Shown piece after piece: positions 1 to 6,778 of a stretch of DNA of 23,213 nt (position 1 is the stretch's first letter; each line of letters opens with the position of its first letter). The stretch spans positions 1 to 23,213 of the forward strand of contig JBMOPO010000064.1 in the NCBI GenBank assembly GCA_049325095.1, read 5' to 3'. The notes under the pieces were generated by a model. That model was not told the origin of the DNA. It saw only the letters and a program-made list of their open reading frames with translations, and did no database searches. The DNA comes from JAGPUQ01 sp049325095 (lineage in GTDB: Bacteria; Pseudomonadota; Gammaproteobacteria; Pseudomonadales; Porticoccaceae). A program made the translations under genes and the position numbers.

Positions 1-198
1 GGCAATGTGCTGCGGCCGCTGCTGGTGCTGCCGCTCTTTGTGCCGGCATTGATCTTCGGCACCGCGGCGGTGGCGCGGGCGGCCGCCGGGGGGGAGGGCA
101 GCGGTCCCCTGGCGCTGCTCGGCGCGGTCACCGCCCTGGCGCTCGCGGTATCGCCCTTCGCCGCCGCGGCGGCACTGCGGGTGGGCCTCGATGGCTAG
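1..198 (+). CDS. ccmB: CcmB, haem ABC exporter permease subunit (3' end only)
   Basis: This is the C-terminal 65 residues of a membrane protein whose 5' end lies before the window; the frame is open from base 1. Two hydrophobic helices are visible: one starting LRPLLVLPLF, and a second, Ala/Leu-rich one ending in ALRVGLDG. CcmB forms the CcmAB(CD) ABC complex with the ATPase CcmA, which releases holo-CcmE from CcmC. The identification rests mostly on context: the stop codon overlaps the start of ccmC by 8 bases (ATGGCTAG), the usual ccmB-ccmC junction. The fragment is too short for a confident independent family call, but the membrane character and position leave few alternatives. Confidence 0.85.
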   Translation, partial: GNVLRPLLVLPLFVPALIFGTAAVARAAAGGEGSGPLALLGAVTALALAVSPFAAAAALRVGLDG

Positions 199-952
199 GT
201 CGGGCGCGCTGTGGCAGCACCTGCACCGCTGGGCGTCGCCGCCCGGCTTCTACCGGCTCAGCGGCCGCTGGCTGCCCTGGCTGGCGGCGGCCAGTCTCGC
301 GCTCCTGGCCTGGGGTCTGGTGTGGGGCCTGGTCTACGCCCCGCCGGATGCGCGGCAGGGCAACAGCTTCCGCATCATCTATCTGCATGTGCCGGTGTCC
401 TTTCTCGCCCTGGCCGGCTACTACCTGATGGCGGCCGCCGGCGCCGTGCATCTCATTTGGCGGGTCAAGCTGGCCGATATGCTGATGAGCGCCGCCGCGC
501 CCCTGGGGGCGGCGCTCACCTTTCTCGCGCTGTTCAGCGGCGCGCTCTGGGGCAAGCCCACCTGGGGGACCTACTGGGTGTGGGATGCCCGCATCACCTC
601 GATGCTAGTGTTGTTGTTTCTCTATCTGGGGGTGGTGGCGCTGCGCCAGGCCTACGCCAGCCGGGAGACCGCCGGCCGCGCCTGCGCGGTGCTGGCGCTG
701 GTGGGCACGGTGAACATCCCGATCATCTACAAGTCGGTGGACTGGTGGTACAGCCTGCACCAGCCGGCCAGCATCCGGCTCACCGCGGCGCCGAGCATGC
801 ACCCGGACATGTTCCGGCCGCTGCTGGTCATGATCCTGGCCTTCTATCTGTTCTACGCCTGGGTGCTGATCCTCAATACCCGGGCCGAGATCCTGGCCCG
901 CGAGCGGCGCGCGGGCTGGGTGCGCGAACTGGCCGAGGGAGGCGCTCCATGA
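191..952 (+). CDS. ccmC: CcmC, haem-handling protein that loads haem onto CcmE
   Basis: CcmC is a 253-residue, six-helix inner-membrane protein that binds haem at the periplasmic face and promotes its covalent attachment to CcmE. The tryptophan-rich WWD-type signature WGTYWVWDARITS is at residues 125-137. Two histidines, H66 (in IYLHVPVS) and H190 (in SLHQP), sit 124 residues apart, the same spacing as the known E. coli haem ligands H60 and H184. The ATG at 191 overlaps the ccmB stop, and the stop overlaps the ccmD start (ATGA), so translation is probably coupled. Length and motifs are complete and nothing is unusual. Confidence 0.97.
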   Translation: MARSGALWQHLHRWASPPGFYRLSGRWLPWLAAASLALLAWGLVWGLVYAPPDARQGNSFRIIYLHVPVSFLALAGYYLMAAAGAVHLIWRVKLADMLMSAAAPLGAALTFLALFSGALWGKPTWGTYWVWDARITSMLVLLFLYLGVVALRQAYASRETAGRACAVLALVGTVNIPIIYKSVDWWYSLHQPASIRLTAAPSMHPDMFRPLLVMILAFYLFYAWVLILNTRAEILARERRAGWVRELAEGGAP

Positions 953-1131
953 GGCCGCAATTCCACAGCCTGGCCGAGTTCGTCGCCATGGGCGGCCATG
1001 GCCCCTATGTGTGGGGGGTCTACGGGGTCGCGGCCCTGGTGATGGTCTGGCTGGTCGCGCGCCCGCTGCGCCGCCGGGCGCGGACCCTGGCCGAGCTGCG
1101 CACCGCACGCGACCGCGCGGGGAATCGCTGA
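949..1131 (+). CDS. ccmD: CcmD, small haem exporter membrane subunit
   Basis: CcmD is a 60-residue single-span protein that stabilises the CcmABC complex and is needed to release holo-CcmE. The N-terminal region carries the conserved block FVAMGGHGPYVW (residues 11-22), with H17 and Y20. One transmembrane helix follows (about residues 22-38), then an Arg-rich cytoplasmic tail. Start and stop are fixed by overlaps: ATG at 949 overlaps the ccmC stop, and the TGA at 1129 overlaps the ccmE ATG at 1131. Similarity is low across the family, so the call relies on the HGPY block, the size and the position between ccmC and ccmE. Confidence 0.93.
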   Translation: MRPQFHSLAEFVAMGGHGPYVWGVYGVAALVMVWLVARPLRRRARTLAELRTARDRAGNR

Positions 1132-1598
1132 TGCACCCGCTGCGCCGGCGCCGGCTGGTGTTGGTGTTGTTCATCCTGGCGGTGAGCTCCGCCGGAGTCG
1201 GCCTCGCGGTCTACGCGCTGCGCCAGAACCTCAACCTGTTCTACACCCCAAGTCAGGTGGCCCGCGGCGAGGCCCCGGAAAACACCAGGATCCGGGTCGG
1301 CGGCATGGTGGTGCGCGGCAGTCTCGAGCGCGTCCCGGATTCGCTGCAGGTGCGCTTCCGGCTCACCGATGGCGACCGCGAACTCTGGGTATCCCACGAG
1401 GGCATCCTGCCCGACCTGTTCGCCGAGGGCGAGGCGGCGGTGGCCGCCGGCCGCCTGCGCCCGGGACCGCTGCTGGAAGCCGATCAGGTGCTCGCCAAAC
1501 ACGACGAGAACTACACACCCCCGGAAGTGATCGAGGCCATGGAGGCCGGCCACGAAGCGCGCACCGCCCGCGAGGCGGCCGGGAGCGCGGCGCCATGA
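1131..1598 (+). CDS. ccmE: CcmE, periplasmic haem chaperone
   Basis: CcmE is a 155-residue membrane-anchored haem chaperone. It has an Arg-rich N-terminus, one helix at about residues 9-30, and an OB-fold beta-barrel in the periplasm. The haem attachment motif LAKHDENYTP is intact, with the covalent ligand H124 and axial ligand Y128, equivalent to E. coli H130 and Y134. The block VSHEGILPDLF (residues 87-97) is typical of the family. The start was placed at ATG 1131, overlapping the ccmD stop, because the upstream part of the open frame is only a shadow of ccmD. It receives haem from CcmC and hands it to CcmF. Confidence 0.97.
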   Translation: MHPLRRRRLVLVLFILAVSSAGVGLAVYALRQNLNLFYTPSQVARGEAPENTRIRVGGMVVRGSLERVPDSLQVRFRLTDGDRELWVSHEGILPDLFAEGEAAVAAGRLRPGPLLEADQVLAKHDENYTPPEVIEAMEAGHEARTAREAAGSAAP

Positions 1599-3559
1599 TT
1601 CCGGAATACGGCCATTTCGCCCTGATCCTCGCCGCCTGCCTGAGCCTGGCGCTCGGAGTGGTGCCGCTGCTCGGCGCGGCCCTGGGCCGCGCGCTGTGGA
1701 TGGCGGCGGCGCGACCGCTGGCGCTGGCCCAACTGGGTTTCGTGGCCTTCAGCTTCGGCTGCCTGGCGGCGGCGTTCGCCGGGGATGACTTCAGCGTCGC
1801 CTATGTCGCCGCCAACTCCAACCGCCTGCTGCCCTGGTACTACAAGCTGAGCGCGGTGTGGGGCGCGCACGAGGGTTCGCTGCTGCTGTGGGTGCTGGTG
1901 CTCGCGGCCTGGACCGCGGCGGTGGCGGTGGCCGGGCGCAATCTGCCGCCACCGCTGAGCGCCCGGGTGGCGGCGGTGATGGGCCTGATCGCGCTGGGCT
2001 TTCACCTCTTCCTGCTGCTCACCTCCAATCCGTTCGCGCGGCTGTTGCCGGTGCCGCCGGCGGAGGGCGCCGACCTCAATCCGCTGCTCCAGGATTTCGG
2101 GCTGATCGTGCATCCGCCGCTGCTCTACATGGGTTATGTGGGGCTGTCGGTGCCCTTCGCCTTCGCCATCGCCGCACTGCTCGCCGGCCGCCTGGATCCC
2201 GCCTGGACGCGCTGGATGCGACCCTGGACCAATGTCGCCTGGGCCTTTCTCACCCTGGGCATCGCGCTGGGCTCCTGGTGGGCCTACTACGAACTGGGCT
2301 GGGGCGGCTGGTGGTTCTGGGACCCGGTGGAGAACGCCTCCTTCATGCCCTGGCTGCTGGGCACGGCACTGGTGCATTCGCTGGCGGTCACCGAGCAGCG
2401 CGGCCTGCTGCGCGGCTGGACCCTGCTGCTGGCGATCTTCGCCTTCGCGCTCAGCCTGCTCGGCACCTTCCTGGTCCGCTCCGGGGTCCTGACCTCGGTG
2501 CACGCCTTCGCCAGCGATCCGACCCGGGGCGTGTTCGTGCTGGGCTTCCTGGGTGTGGTGATCGGCGGCTCGCTGCTGCTCTACGGGCTGCGCGCGCCGA
2601 CGCTGCCGGCGGTCGCCGGGTTCGGCTGGCGCTCGCGGGAGGCCGCGCTGCTGGCCAACAACGCGCTGCTGGTGGTGGTCGCGGCGGTGATCCTGCTCGG
2701 CACCCTCTACCCCCTGCTGGCCGACGTCCTGGGCTGGGGCAGAATCTCGGTGGGGCCGCCGTACTTCAACAGCTTCTTCGTGCCCCTGACCCTGCTGCTC
2801 GCCCTGCTGCTGGGCGTGGGCATGCTCCTGCAGTGGAAGGACACCGCGCCCGCCCGGCTGCGCCCGGCGCTGACCTGGGGATTGGCCGCCGCGCTGCCGG
2901 CCGGCGCCCTGCTGCCGCTGCTGTGGGGCCAATGGCGCTGGGGCGCGGGGCTGGCGCTGGCGGCGGCGGTGTGGATCCTGGCCCTGACCCTGGCCGACCT
3001 GGGGCGCAGGAGCGCAGCCGGCGGCGGGCTGCGGGCGGGTGCGCTGCGCCTGCGCGCCGGCTACTGGGGCATGGTGGCCGCACACACCGGGGTGGCGCTG
3101 GCCATCGCCGGGGCCGGGGTGACCGGGAGCTACAGCGTCGAGCGCGACCTGCGCATGGCGCCGGGGGAGCGCGTGGCGCTGGGCGGGTTCGAGTTTCGCT
3201 TCGACGGCGTCGAGGAGGCTTTGGGGCCCAACTATCGGCGCCAGACCGGCACCCTGGTCGCCACCCGGGACGGCCGCTCGGAGGCGGTGCTGATACCCGA
3301 GAAGCGGCGCTACCTGGGCGGCCAGGTGATGACCGAGGCGGGGATCGACGCCGGTCTGGGGCGCGATCTCTATGTGGCGCTGGGCGAGCCCCTGGGCGAG
3401 GGCGCCTGGGCGGTGCGCCTGCACGTCAAGCCGGGAGTGCGCTGGATCTGGCTGGGCGGGGCCCTGGTGGCGCTGGGTGCGCTGGTGGCGGCGGGCGATC
3501 GCCGCTACCGGGTGCGGGCGCGGCAGTCGGCGCCGGCCCTGGCCGCGGCGGAGGCCTGA
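1595..3559 (+). CDS. ccmF: CcmF, cytochrome c haem lyase core subunit
   Basis: CcmF is a 654-residue polytopic inner-membrane protein that takes haem from holo-CcmE and attaches it to apocytochrome c with CcmH/CcmI. The WWD domain GGWWFWDPVENASFMPW is at about residues 237-253. Histidines H173, H261 and H303 fall at the same numbers as the E. coli ligands, and H497 (AAHTG) matches the fourth conserved histidine (E. coli H491). A large periplasmic domain (about residues 510-615) precedes the last helix. The ATG at 1595 overlaps the ccmE stop as ATGA. Length matches the family (about 650 residues) and all key residues are present. Confidence 0.98.
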   Translation: MIPEYGHFALILAACLSLALGVVPLLGAALGRALWMAAARPLALAQLGFVAFSFGCLAAAFAGDDFSVAYVAANSNRLLPWYYKLSAVWGAHEGSLLLWVLVLAAWTAAVAVAGRNLPPPLSARVAAVMGLIALGFHLFLLLTSNPFARLLPVPPAEGADLNPLLQDFGLIVHPPLLYMGYVGLSVPFAFAIAALLAGRLDPAWTRWMRPWTNVAWAFLTLGIALGSWWAYYELGWGGWWFWDPVENASFMPWLLGTALVHSLAVTEQRGLLRGWTLLLAIFAFALSLLGTFLVRSGVLTSVHAFASDPTRGVFVLGFLGVVIGGSLLLYGLRAPTLPAVAGFGWRSREAALLANNALLVVVAAVILLGTLYPLLADVLGWGRISVGPPYFNSFFVPLTLLLALLLGVGMLLQWKDTAPARLRPALTWGLAAALPAGALLPLLWGQWRWGAGLALAAAVWILALTLADLGRRSAAGGGLRAGALRLRAGYWGMVAAHTGVALAIAGAGVTGSYSVERDLRMAPGERVALGGFEFRFDGVEEALGPNYRRQTGTLVATRDGRSEAVLIPEKRRYLGGQVMTEAGIDAGLGRDLYVALGEPLGEGAWAVRLHVKPGVRWIWLGGALVALGALVAAGDRRYRVRARQSAPALAAAEA

Positions 3560-3562
3560 TCC

Positions 3563-4090
3563 GTGGAACGGCTCAAGCTGTTCGTGCCCCTGCTGATCTT
3601 TGCGGTGCTCGCGGTACTGCTGTATTTCGGGCTGGGCCGCGATCCCCGCGAACTGCCCTCGGCACTGGTCGATCGGCCGCTGCCGGCGTTCGATCTGCCG
3701 GTGCTCATCGGCGAGCGGTCCGCAACCGAGGCGGTGCTGCACGGCCGGGCCCATCTGCTCAATGTGTGGGGGACCTGGTGCATCGCCTGTCGCGACGAGC
3801 ATCCCTTCCTGGTCGAACTGGCGGCGCGCGGCGTGCCCATCGTCGGCCTCGACTACAAGGACGATCCCCAGGCGGCGCGCGACTGGCTGCGCCGGCTCGG
3901 CGACCCTTTCGAGCTGGTGCTGGTGGATGCCGACGGCCGCTACGGCCTCGAACTGGGTGTCTACGGCGCTCCGGAGACCTATGTGGTGGATGCCGATGGC
4001 GTGATCCGCTATCGCCACGTGGGCGTGGTGAACGAGCGGACCTGGCGCGAGCGCATCGAGCCGGTATACCGGCAGTGGGCGCGCCCATGA
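3563..4090 (+). CDS. ccmG: CcmG/DsbE, membrane-anchored thiol:disulfide oxidoreductase
   Basis: CcmG is a 175-residue thioredoxin-fold protein tethered by one N-terminal helix (about residues 5-22). It reduces apocytochrome c haem-binding cysteines through a mixed disulfide with CcmH. The active site is WGTWCIACRDEHP, with C73 and C76. The cis-proline loop GVYGAPETYVVD contains P137 and the conserved CcmG-type acidic and glycine residues. The start is GTG at 3563, three bases after the ccmF stop; no ATG start fits the family's length. The stop overlaps the ccmH ATG. The CIAC dipeptide differs from E. coli CPTC, but that position varies in the family. Confidence 0.96.
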   Translation: MERLKLFVPLLIFAVLAVLLYFGLGRDPRELPSALVDRPLPAFDLPVLIGERSATEAVLHGRAHLLNVWGTWCIACRDEHPFLVELAARGVPIVGLDYKDDPQAARDWLRRLGDPFELVLVDADGRYGLELGVYGAPETYVVDADGVIRYRHVGVVNERTWRERIEPVYRQWARP

Positions 4091-4554
4091 CCCGGGTGGG
4101 GGCGGTGCTGATCACGCTGCTGCTCGCCTGTGCCGCGCGCGCCGAGGTCGAGGTGCGCCGGTTCGACTCCGAGGCCGAGCGCGCCCGCTACCGGGCGCTG
4201 ATCGAGGAGTTGCGCTGCCCCCAGTGCCAGAACCAGAACCTGGCGGCGTCCGACGCGCCCATCGCCCGGGATCTGCGCGCCGAGGTGTTGCGCCTGCTGC
4301 GCGAGGGCCGCAGCGATCCGGAGATCCTCGAGCACCTGGTCGAGCGCTACGGCGATTTCGTGCGCTACCGCCCCGCCTGGCAGCCCTCGACCTACCTGCT
4401 GTGGATCGCCCCCGGCCTGCTGCTGGCGATCGCCGGCGCCCTGGTGGCGGGGGTCGTGCGCCGCCAGCGGCGCGCGGCGGGCAGCGAGCTGAACCCCGGG
4501 CAGCGGGCGGCGCTCGAGCGCCTGTTGCGCGCCGCGGAGCGCGACGACCGGTGA
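4087..4554 (+). CDS. ccmH: CcmH (CcmL/NrfF type), apocytochrome thioreductase
   Basis: CcmH is a 155-residue protein with a cleavable signal (about residues 1-19, ending ACAARA), a three-helix periplasmic domain carrying the LRCPQCQNQ motif (C44 and C47), and a C-terminal helix at about residues 102-124. It accepts reducing equivalents from CcmG and reduces the CXXCH motif of apocytochrome c before haem ligation. The conserved block following the motif (NLAASDAPIARDLR) is present. In E. coli the CcmI-like domain is fused to CcmH; here they are separate genes, as in Pseudomonas. The ATG overlaps the ccmG stop and the TGA overlaps the GTG start of ccmI. Confidence 0.97.
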   Translation: MTRVGAVLITLLLACAARAEVEVRRFDSEAERARYRALIEELRCPQCQNQNLAASDAPIARDLRAEVLRLLREGRSDPEILEHLVERYGDFVRYRPAWQPSTYLLWIAPGLLLAIAGALVAGVVRRQRRAAGSELNPGQRAALERLLRAAERDDR

Positions 4555-5711
4555 ACTGGGTGGGATTTGCACTGCTGCTCGCCGCGGCGTTGCTGGGCCT
4601 GGCGTGGCCGCTGTGGCGCCGGCGCGCGGTCGCCGTGCTGGCCGCGCGGTCGGGAGCGGCCGAGGCGGTGGCCGGATTCCGCGCGCGCGAACGGGAGCTG
4701 GCGGCGCAGCTCGCCGCCGGCGAGCTGGACCCGGCGCAGCACCAGGCCCTGCTCGGCGACGCCCAGCGCCAACTGCTCCGGGACACCGCCCGGCCGGTCG
4801 ATGCCGGCGCGCGCGGCGGCTGGCTGCTGGGCGCCGCCGGCCTGGTGGTGATCGGCCTGGCGCTGACCGGCTATTGGCGCCTGGGCGCCTGGCCCGACGT
4901 GGCGCTGCGCGAGGCCCTGACCGATGCCGGGAACCAATCGCCCGCCGAGGTCGCCGCGCGCATCCGGCAGCGGCTGCGCGCGGTCCCGGAAAACGCCACC
5001 TACTGGTTGCTGCTGGCGCGGCTCGAACAGGAGCGGGGCGATCTCCCCGCGGCCCTGGCGGCCTACCGGCGCGCCCTGGAGCGCGAGCCCGATGCCGCCG
5101 CGGTGCGCGCCGAATATGCCCAGGCGCTGTTTCTCGCCGCCGGCAACCTGGTCACCGGCGAGGTTCGCGCCGCAACCGGGCGGGTGCTGGACGAGCAGCC
5201 GGACAACCCCCTGGCGCTCGGCCTGCGCGGCATCGATGCCTTCCAGCAGGGCCGTTATCAGGCCGCCATCGACGCCTGGCAGCGGGCGCTGGATGGGGCG
5301 CCGGCGAGCGCCGAGGCCGCCGCGCTCGCCACCGCCATCGCCGCCGCCCGCGAGCGCCTCGGCGGTGCGGCGCCGGCGCCGCTGCTGCGCATCGCGGTGG
5401 CCCTGGCGCCGGATGTGAACGCCGATCCCGAGCTGCCGGTGTTCGTCTATGTGCGCGAATGGCAGGGGCCGCCCATGCCGGTGGCGGCGCGGCGGCTGCG
5501 GGTCGCCGACCTGCCCGCGGAGGTCGCTTTCGAAGCCGCAGCCGGGCTCGACCCGGCGCGGCCGCTGGCGTCGATCGACCGTTTCGAGGTGGTGGCGCGG
5601 CTCGCCCGCAGCGGCAGCGCGGCGCCGGGGCCGGACGATCTGGAAACCCGGGTGGGCCCCTTCGACCGCTCCACCGATCCGCGCCGAGTGGAACTGCTGC
5701 TGGCGCCCTGA
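4551..5711 (+). CDS. ccmI: CcmI, TPR apocytochrome c chaperone
   Basis: CcmI is a 386-residue protein with two membrane helices (about residues 2-21 and 88-108) bracketing a cytoplasmic coiled-coil-like loop (residues 40-80). It continues with a periplasmic TPR region (about residues 130-270) and a C-terminal beta-rich domain. The latter contains VFVYVREWQGPPMPVAARRL, very typical of CcmI. It binds the C-terminal helix of apocytochrome c and delivers it to CcmF/CcmH. The GTG at 4551 overlaps the ccmH TGA, and an in-frame open stretch upstream is a shadow of ccmH. This is the last gene of the ccm operon; a stem-loop spans its stop codon. Confidence 0.95.
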   Translation: MNWVGFALLLAAALLGLAWPLWRRRAVAVLAARSGAAEAVAGFRARERELAAQLAAGELDPAQHQALLGDAQRQLLRDTARPVDAGARGGWLLGAAGLVVIGLALTGYWRLGAWPDVALREALTDAGNQSPAEVAARIRQRLRAVPENATYWLLLARLEQERGDLPAALAAYRRALEREPDAAAVRAEYAQALFLAAGNLVTGEVRAATGRVLDEQPDNPLALGLRGIDAFQQGRYQAAIDAWQRALDGAPASAEAAALATAIAAARERLGGAAPAPLLRIAVALAPDVNADPELPVFVYVREWQGPPMPVAARRLRVADLPAEVAFEAAAGLDPARPLASIDRFEVVARLARSGSAAPGPDDLETRVGPFDRSTDPRRVELLLAP

Positions 5712-5764
5712 GCGCGCCCCAGGGCGGCGCCGCATCGCAAATCAAAGGCGCAAGTGTTTGATTT
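5704..5764 (+). terminator. Candidate transcription terminator region after ccmI
   Basis: Two stem-loops follow one another. The first pairs CGCCCTG (5704-5710) with CAGGGCG (5720-5726) around a 9-base loop and includes the ccmI stop codon. The second pairs AAATCAAA (5739-5746) with TTTGATTT (5757-5764) around a 10-base loop and ends in a T-rich run. Neither is a textbook GC-stem plus U-tract on its own, but their position at the operon end suggests termination or 3'-end protection. Confidence 0.45.
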
Positions 5765-5815
5765 TCTGATCGAGCTGCGGACATCTGCCGCGGCAAAGCG
5801 AGCTGAAAAAGTCCG

Positions 5816-5846
5816 TTCAAGGGCGTTTTCAACAGCCTGCTAGAAT
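5816..5846 (+). promoter_or_regulatory. Weak candidate promoter for the VIT1-family gene
   Basis: A good -10 hexamer, TAGAAT (5841-5846), lies 29 bases before the ATG at 5876. The best -35 candidate is TTCAAG (5816-5821) with a 19-base spacer, which is poor. The -10 is embedded in the end of a repeat-like sequence (see findings), so the match may be incidental. Confidence 0.3.
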
Positions 5847-5875
5847 TGCGCTCCCCACCGCGTGGACTCCCGTTC

Positions 5876-6643
5876 ATGGCCAGCACCCGACCCGAGAGTC
5901 GCGAAGCCTATCAGCACCAGCATGCGCCGGAAAAAATCGCCGCCCGCCTCGCACAGGGCCCCGAGTCGCTGTATCTCAAGGATTTCGTCTACGGCGCCAT
6001 CGACGGCGCGGTGACCACCTTTGCCGTGGTCGCCGGGGTGGCGGGTGCCGGGCTGGCGGCGGGCGTCATCATCATCCTGGGCTTCGCCAATCTGGTCGCC
6101 GACGGCTTCAGCATGGCGGTCGGCAACTTTCTCGGCACTCGGGCGGAAAATCAGTACCGCGAACAGGCCCGCCGCCGCGAGCTCGACGAGATCCACAAGT
6201 GGCCCCAGGGGGAGCGCGAGGAGGTCAAGCAGATCTACGCCCGCAAGGGGTTCGAGGGGGAACTGCTCGAACAGGTGGTGGATGTCCTCACCCGGGACCA
6301 TGACCGCTGGGTGGACGTCATGCTCCAGGAAGAGCACGGCATGGCGCTCAGCGGGCACCACGCCGGTCGCGCCGGGCTCGCGACCTTCGCCGCCTTCGTG
6401 GCGGTGGGTCTGATTCCACTGCTGCCGTACCTGATCTCCTGGATCGGCGTGGCCGAGGTCGCGCAGCCGCTGCTGTGGAGTACGGCGCTGACCAGCATCG
6501 CCTTCTTCTGGGTGGGGGCAATGAAAGGGCGGTTCGTGAGTCAGCGGCCGCTGGTCTCCGGCATCGAGACCCTGGCGATCGGCGGGGCGGCCGCGGCCAT
6601 GGCCTACGGCGTCGGCCTGTTGCTGGGGGATCTGGTGGGCTGA
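5876..6643 (+). CDS. VIT1/CCC1-family Fe(II)/Mn(II) transporter
   Basis: This 255-residue integral membrane protein matches the vacuolar iron transporter family, which moves Fe2+ or Mn2+ out of the cytoplasm. TM1 (residues 36-58) contains the conserved FVYGAIDGAVTTF block with D43. TM2 (60-87) contains the block GFANLVADGFSMAVGNFLGT with M80. A long cytoplasmic loop (90-155) is rich in Glu/Asp (E102, D104, E105, E113, E115, E116, E128, E132, E152, E153) and corresponds to the metal-binding helical domain. Three more helices follow (about 166-188, 197-216, 229-251), giving the five-helix topology. The ATG at 5876 is preferred over an in-frame TTG at 5846. It probably lowers cytoplasmic free iron or manganese; the exact metal cannot be read from sequence. 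Confidence 0.9.
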   Translation: MASTRPESREAYQHQHAPEKIAARLAQGPESLYLKDFVYGAIDGAVTTFAVVAGVAGAGLAAGVIIILGFANLVADGFSMAVGNFLGTRAENQYREQARRRELDEIHKWPQGEREEVKQIYARKGFEGELLEQVVDVLTRDHDRWVDVMLQEEHGMALSGHHAGRAGLATFAAFVAVGLIPLLPYLISWIGVAEVAQPLLWSTALTSIAFFWVGAMKGRFVSQRPLVSGIETLAIGGAAAAMAYGVGLLLGDLVG

Positions 6644-6720
6644 GCGCAGCGCGCCAATCCGCGCTCGCTCCCAGGCCGCGCGCGGGCGCCCGGGACAGGC
6701 CGGCGGCACCGTCCCGGCCC

Positions 6721-6764
6721 CGCCACCCGGTCGATCCGGTGGCGGAGGCGGGTATCCGGATACC
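6721..6764. terminator. Inverted repeats between convergent genes
   Basis: Within the 135-bp gap between the VIT1-family gene and the minus-strand hydrolase, CGCCACC (6721-6727) pairs with GGTGGCG (6738-6744) around a 10-base loop. A perfect 14-base palindrome, GGTATCCGGATACC, follows at 6751-6764. There is no U-tract on either strand, so bidirectional termination is plausible but not shown. The palindrome could also be a protein-binding site. Nothing else is visible in the gap. Confidence 0.35.
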
Positions 6765-6778
6765 GCGCGGCGGGCGGA

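Noticed and set aside
3779..3793. CcmG active site reads WCIAC rather than WCPTC
   Set aside because: The central dipeptide varies among CcmG proteins; both cysteines are present.
1511..4018. 835-codon open frame on the minus strand opposite ccmE-ccmG
   Set aside because: It is antisense to well-supported ccm genes, has Gln/Arg/His-rich low-complexity translation, and is expected from third-position GC bias.
1858..4086. Long plus-strand frame upstream of and in frame with ccmH
   Set aside because: The translation is Arg/Gly/Ala-rich noise over ccmF and ccmG; only the part from 4087 matches CcmH.
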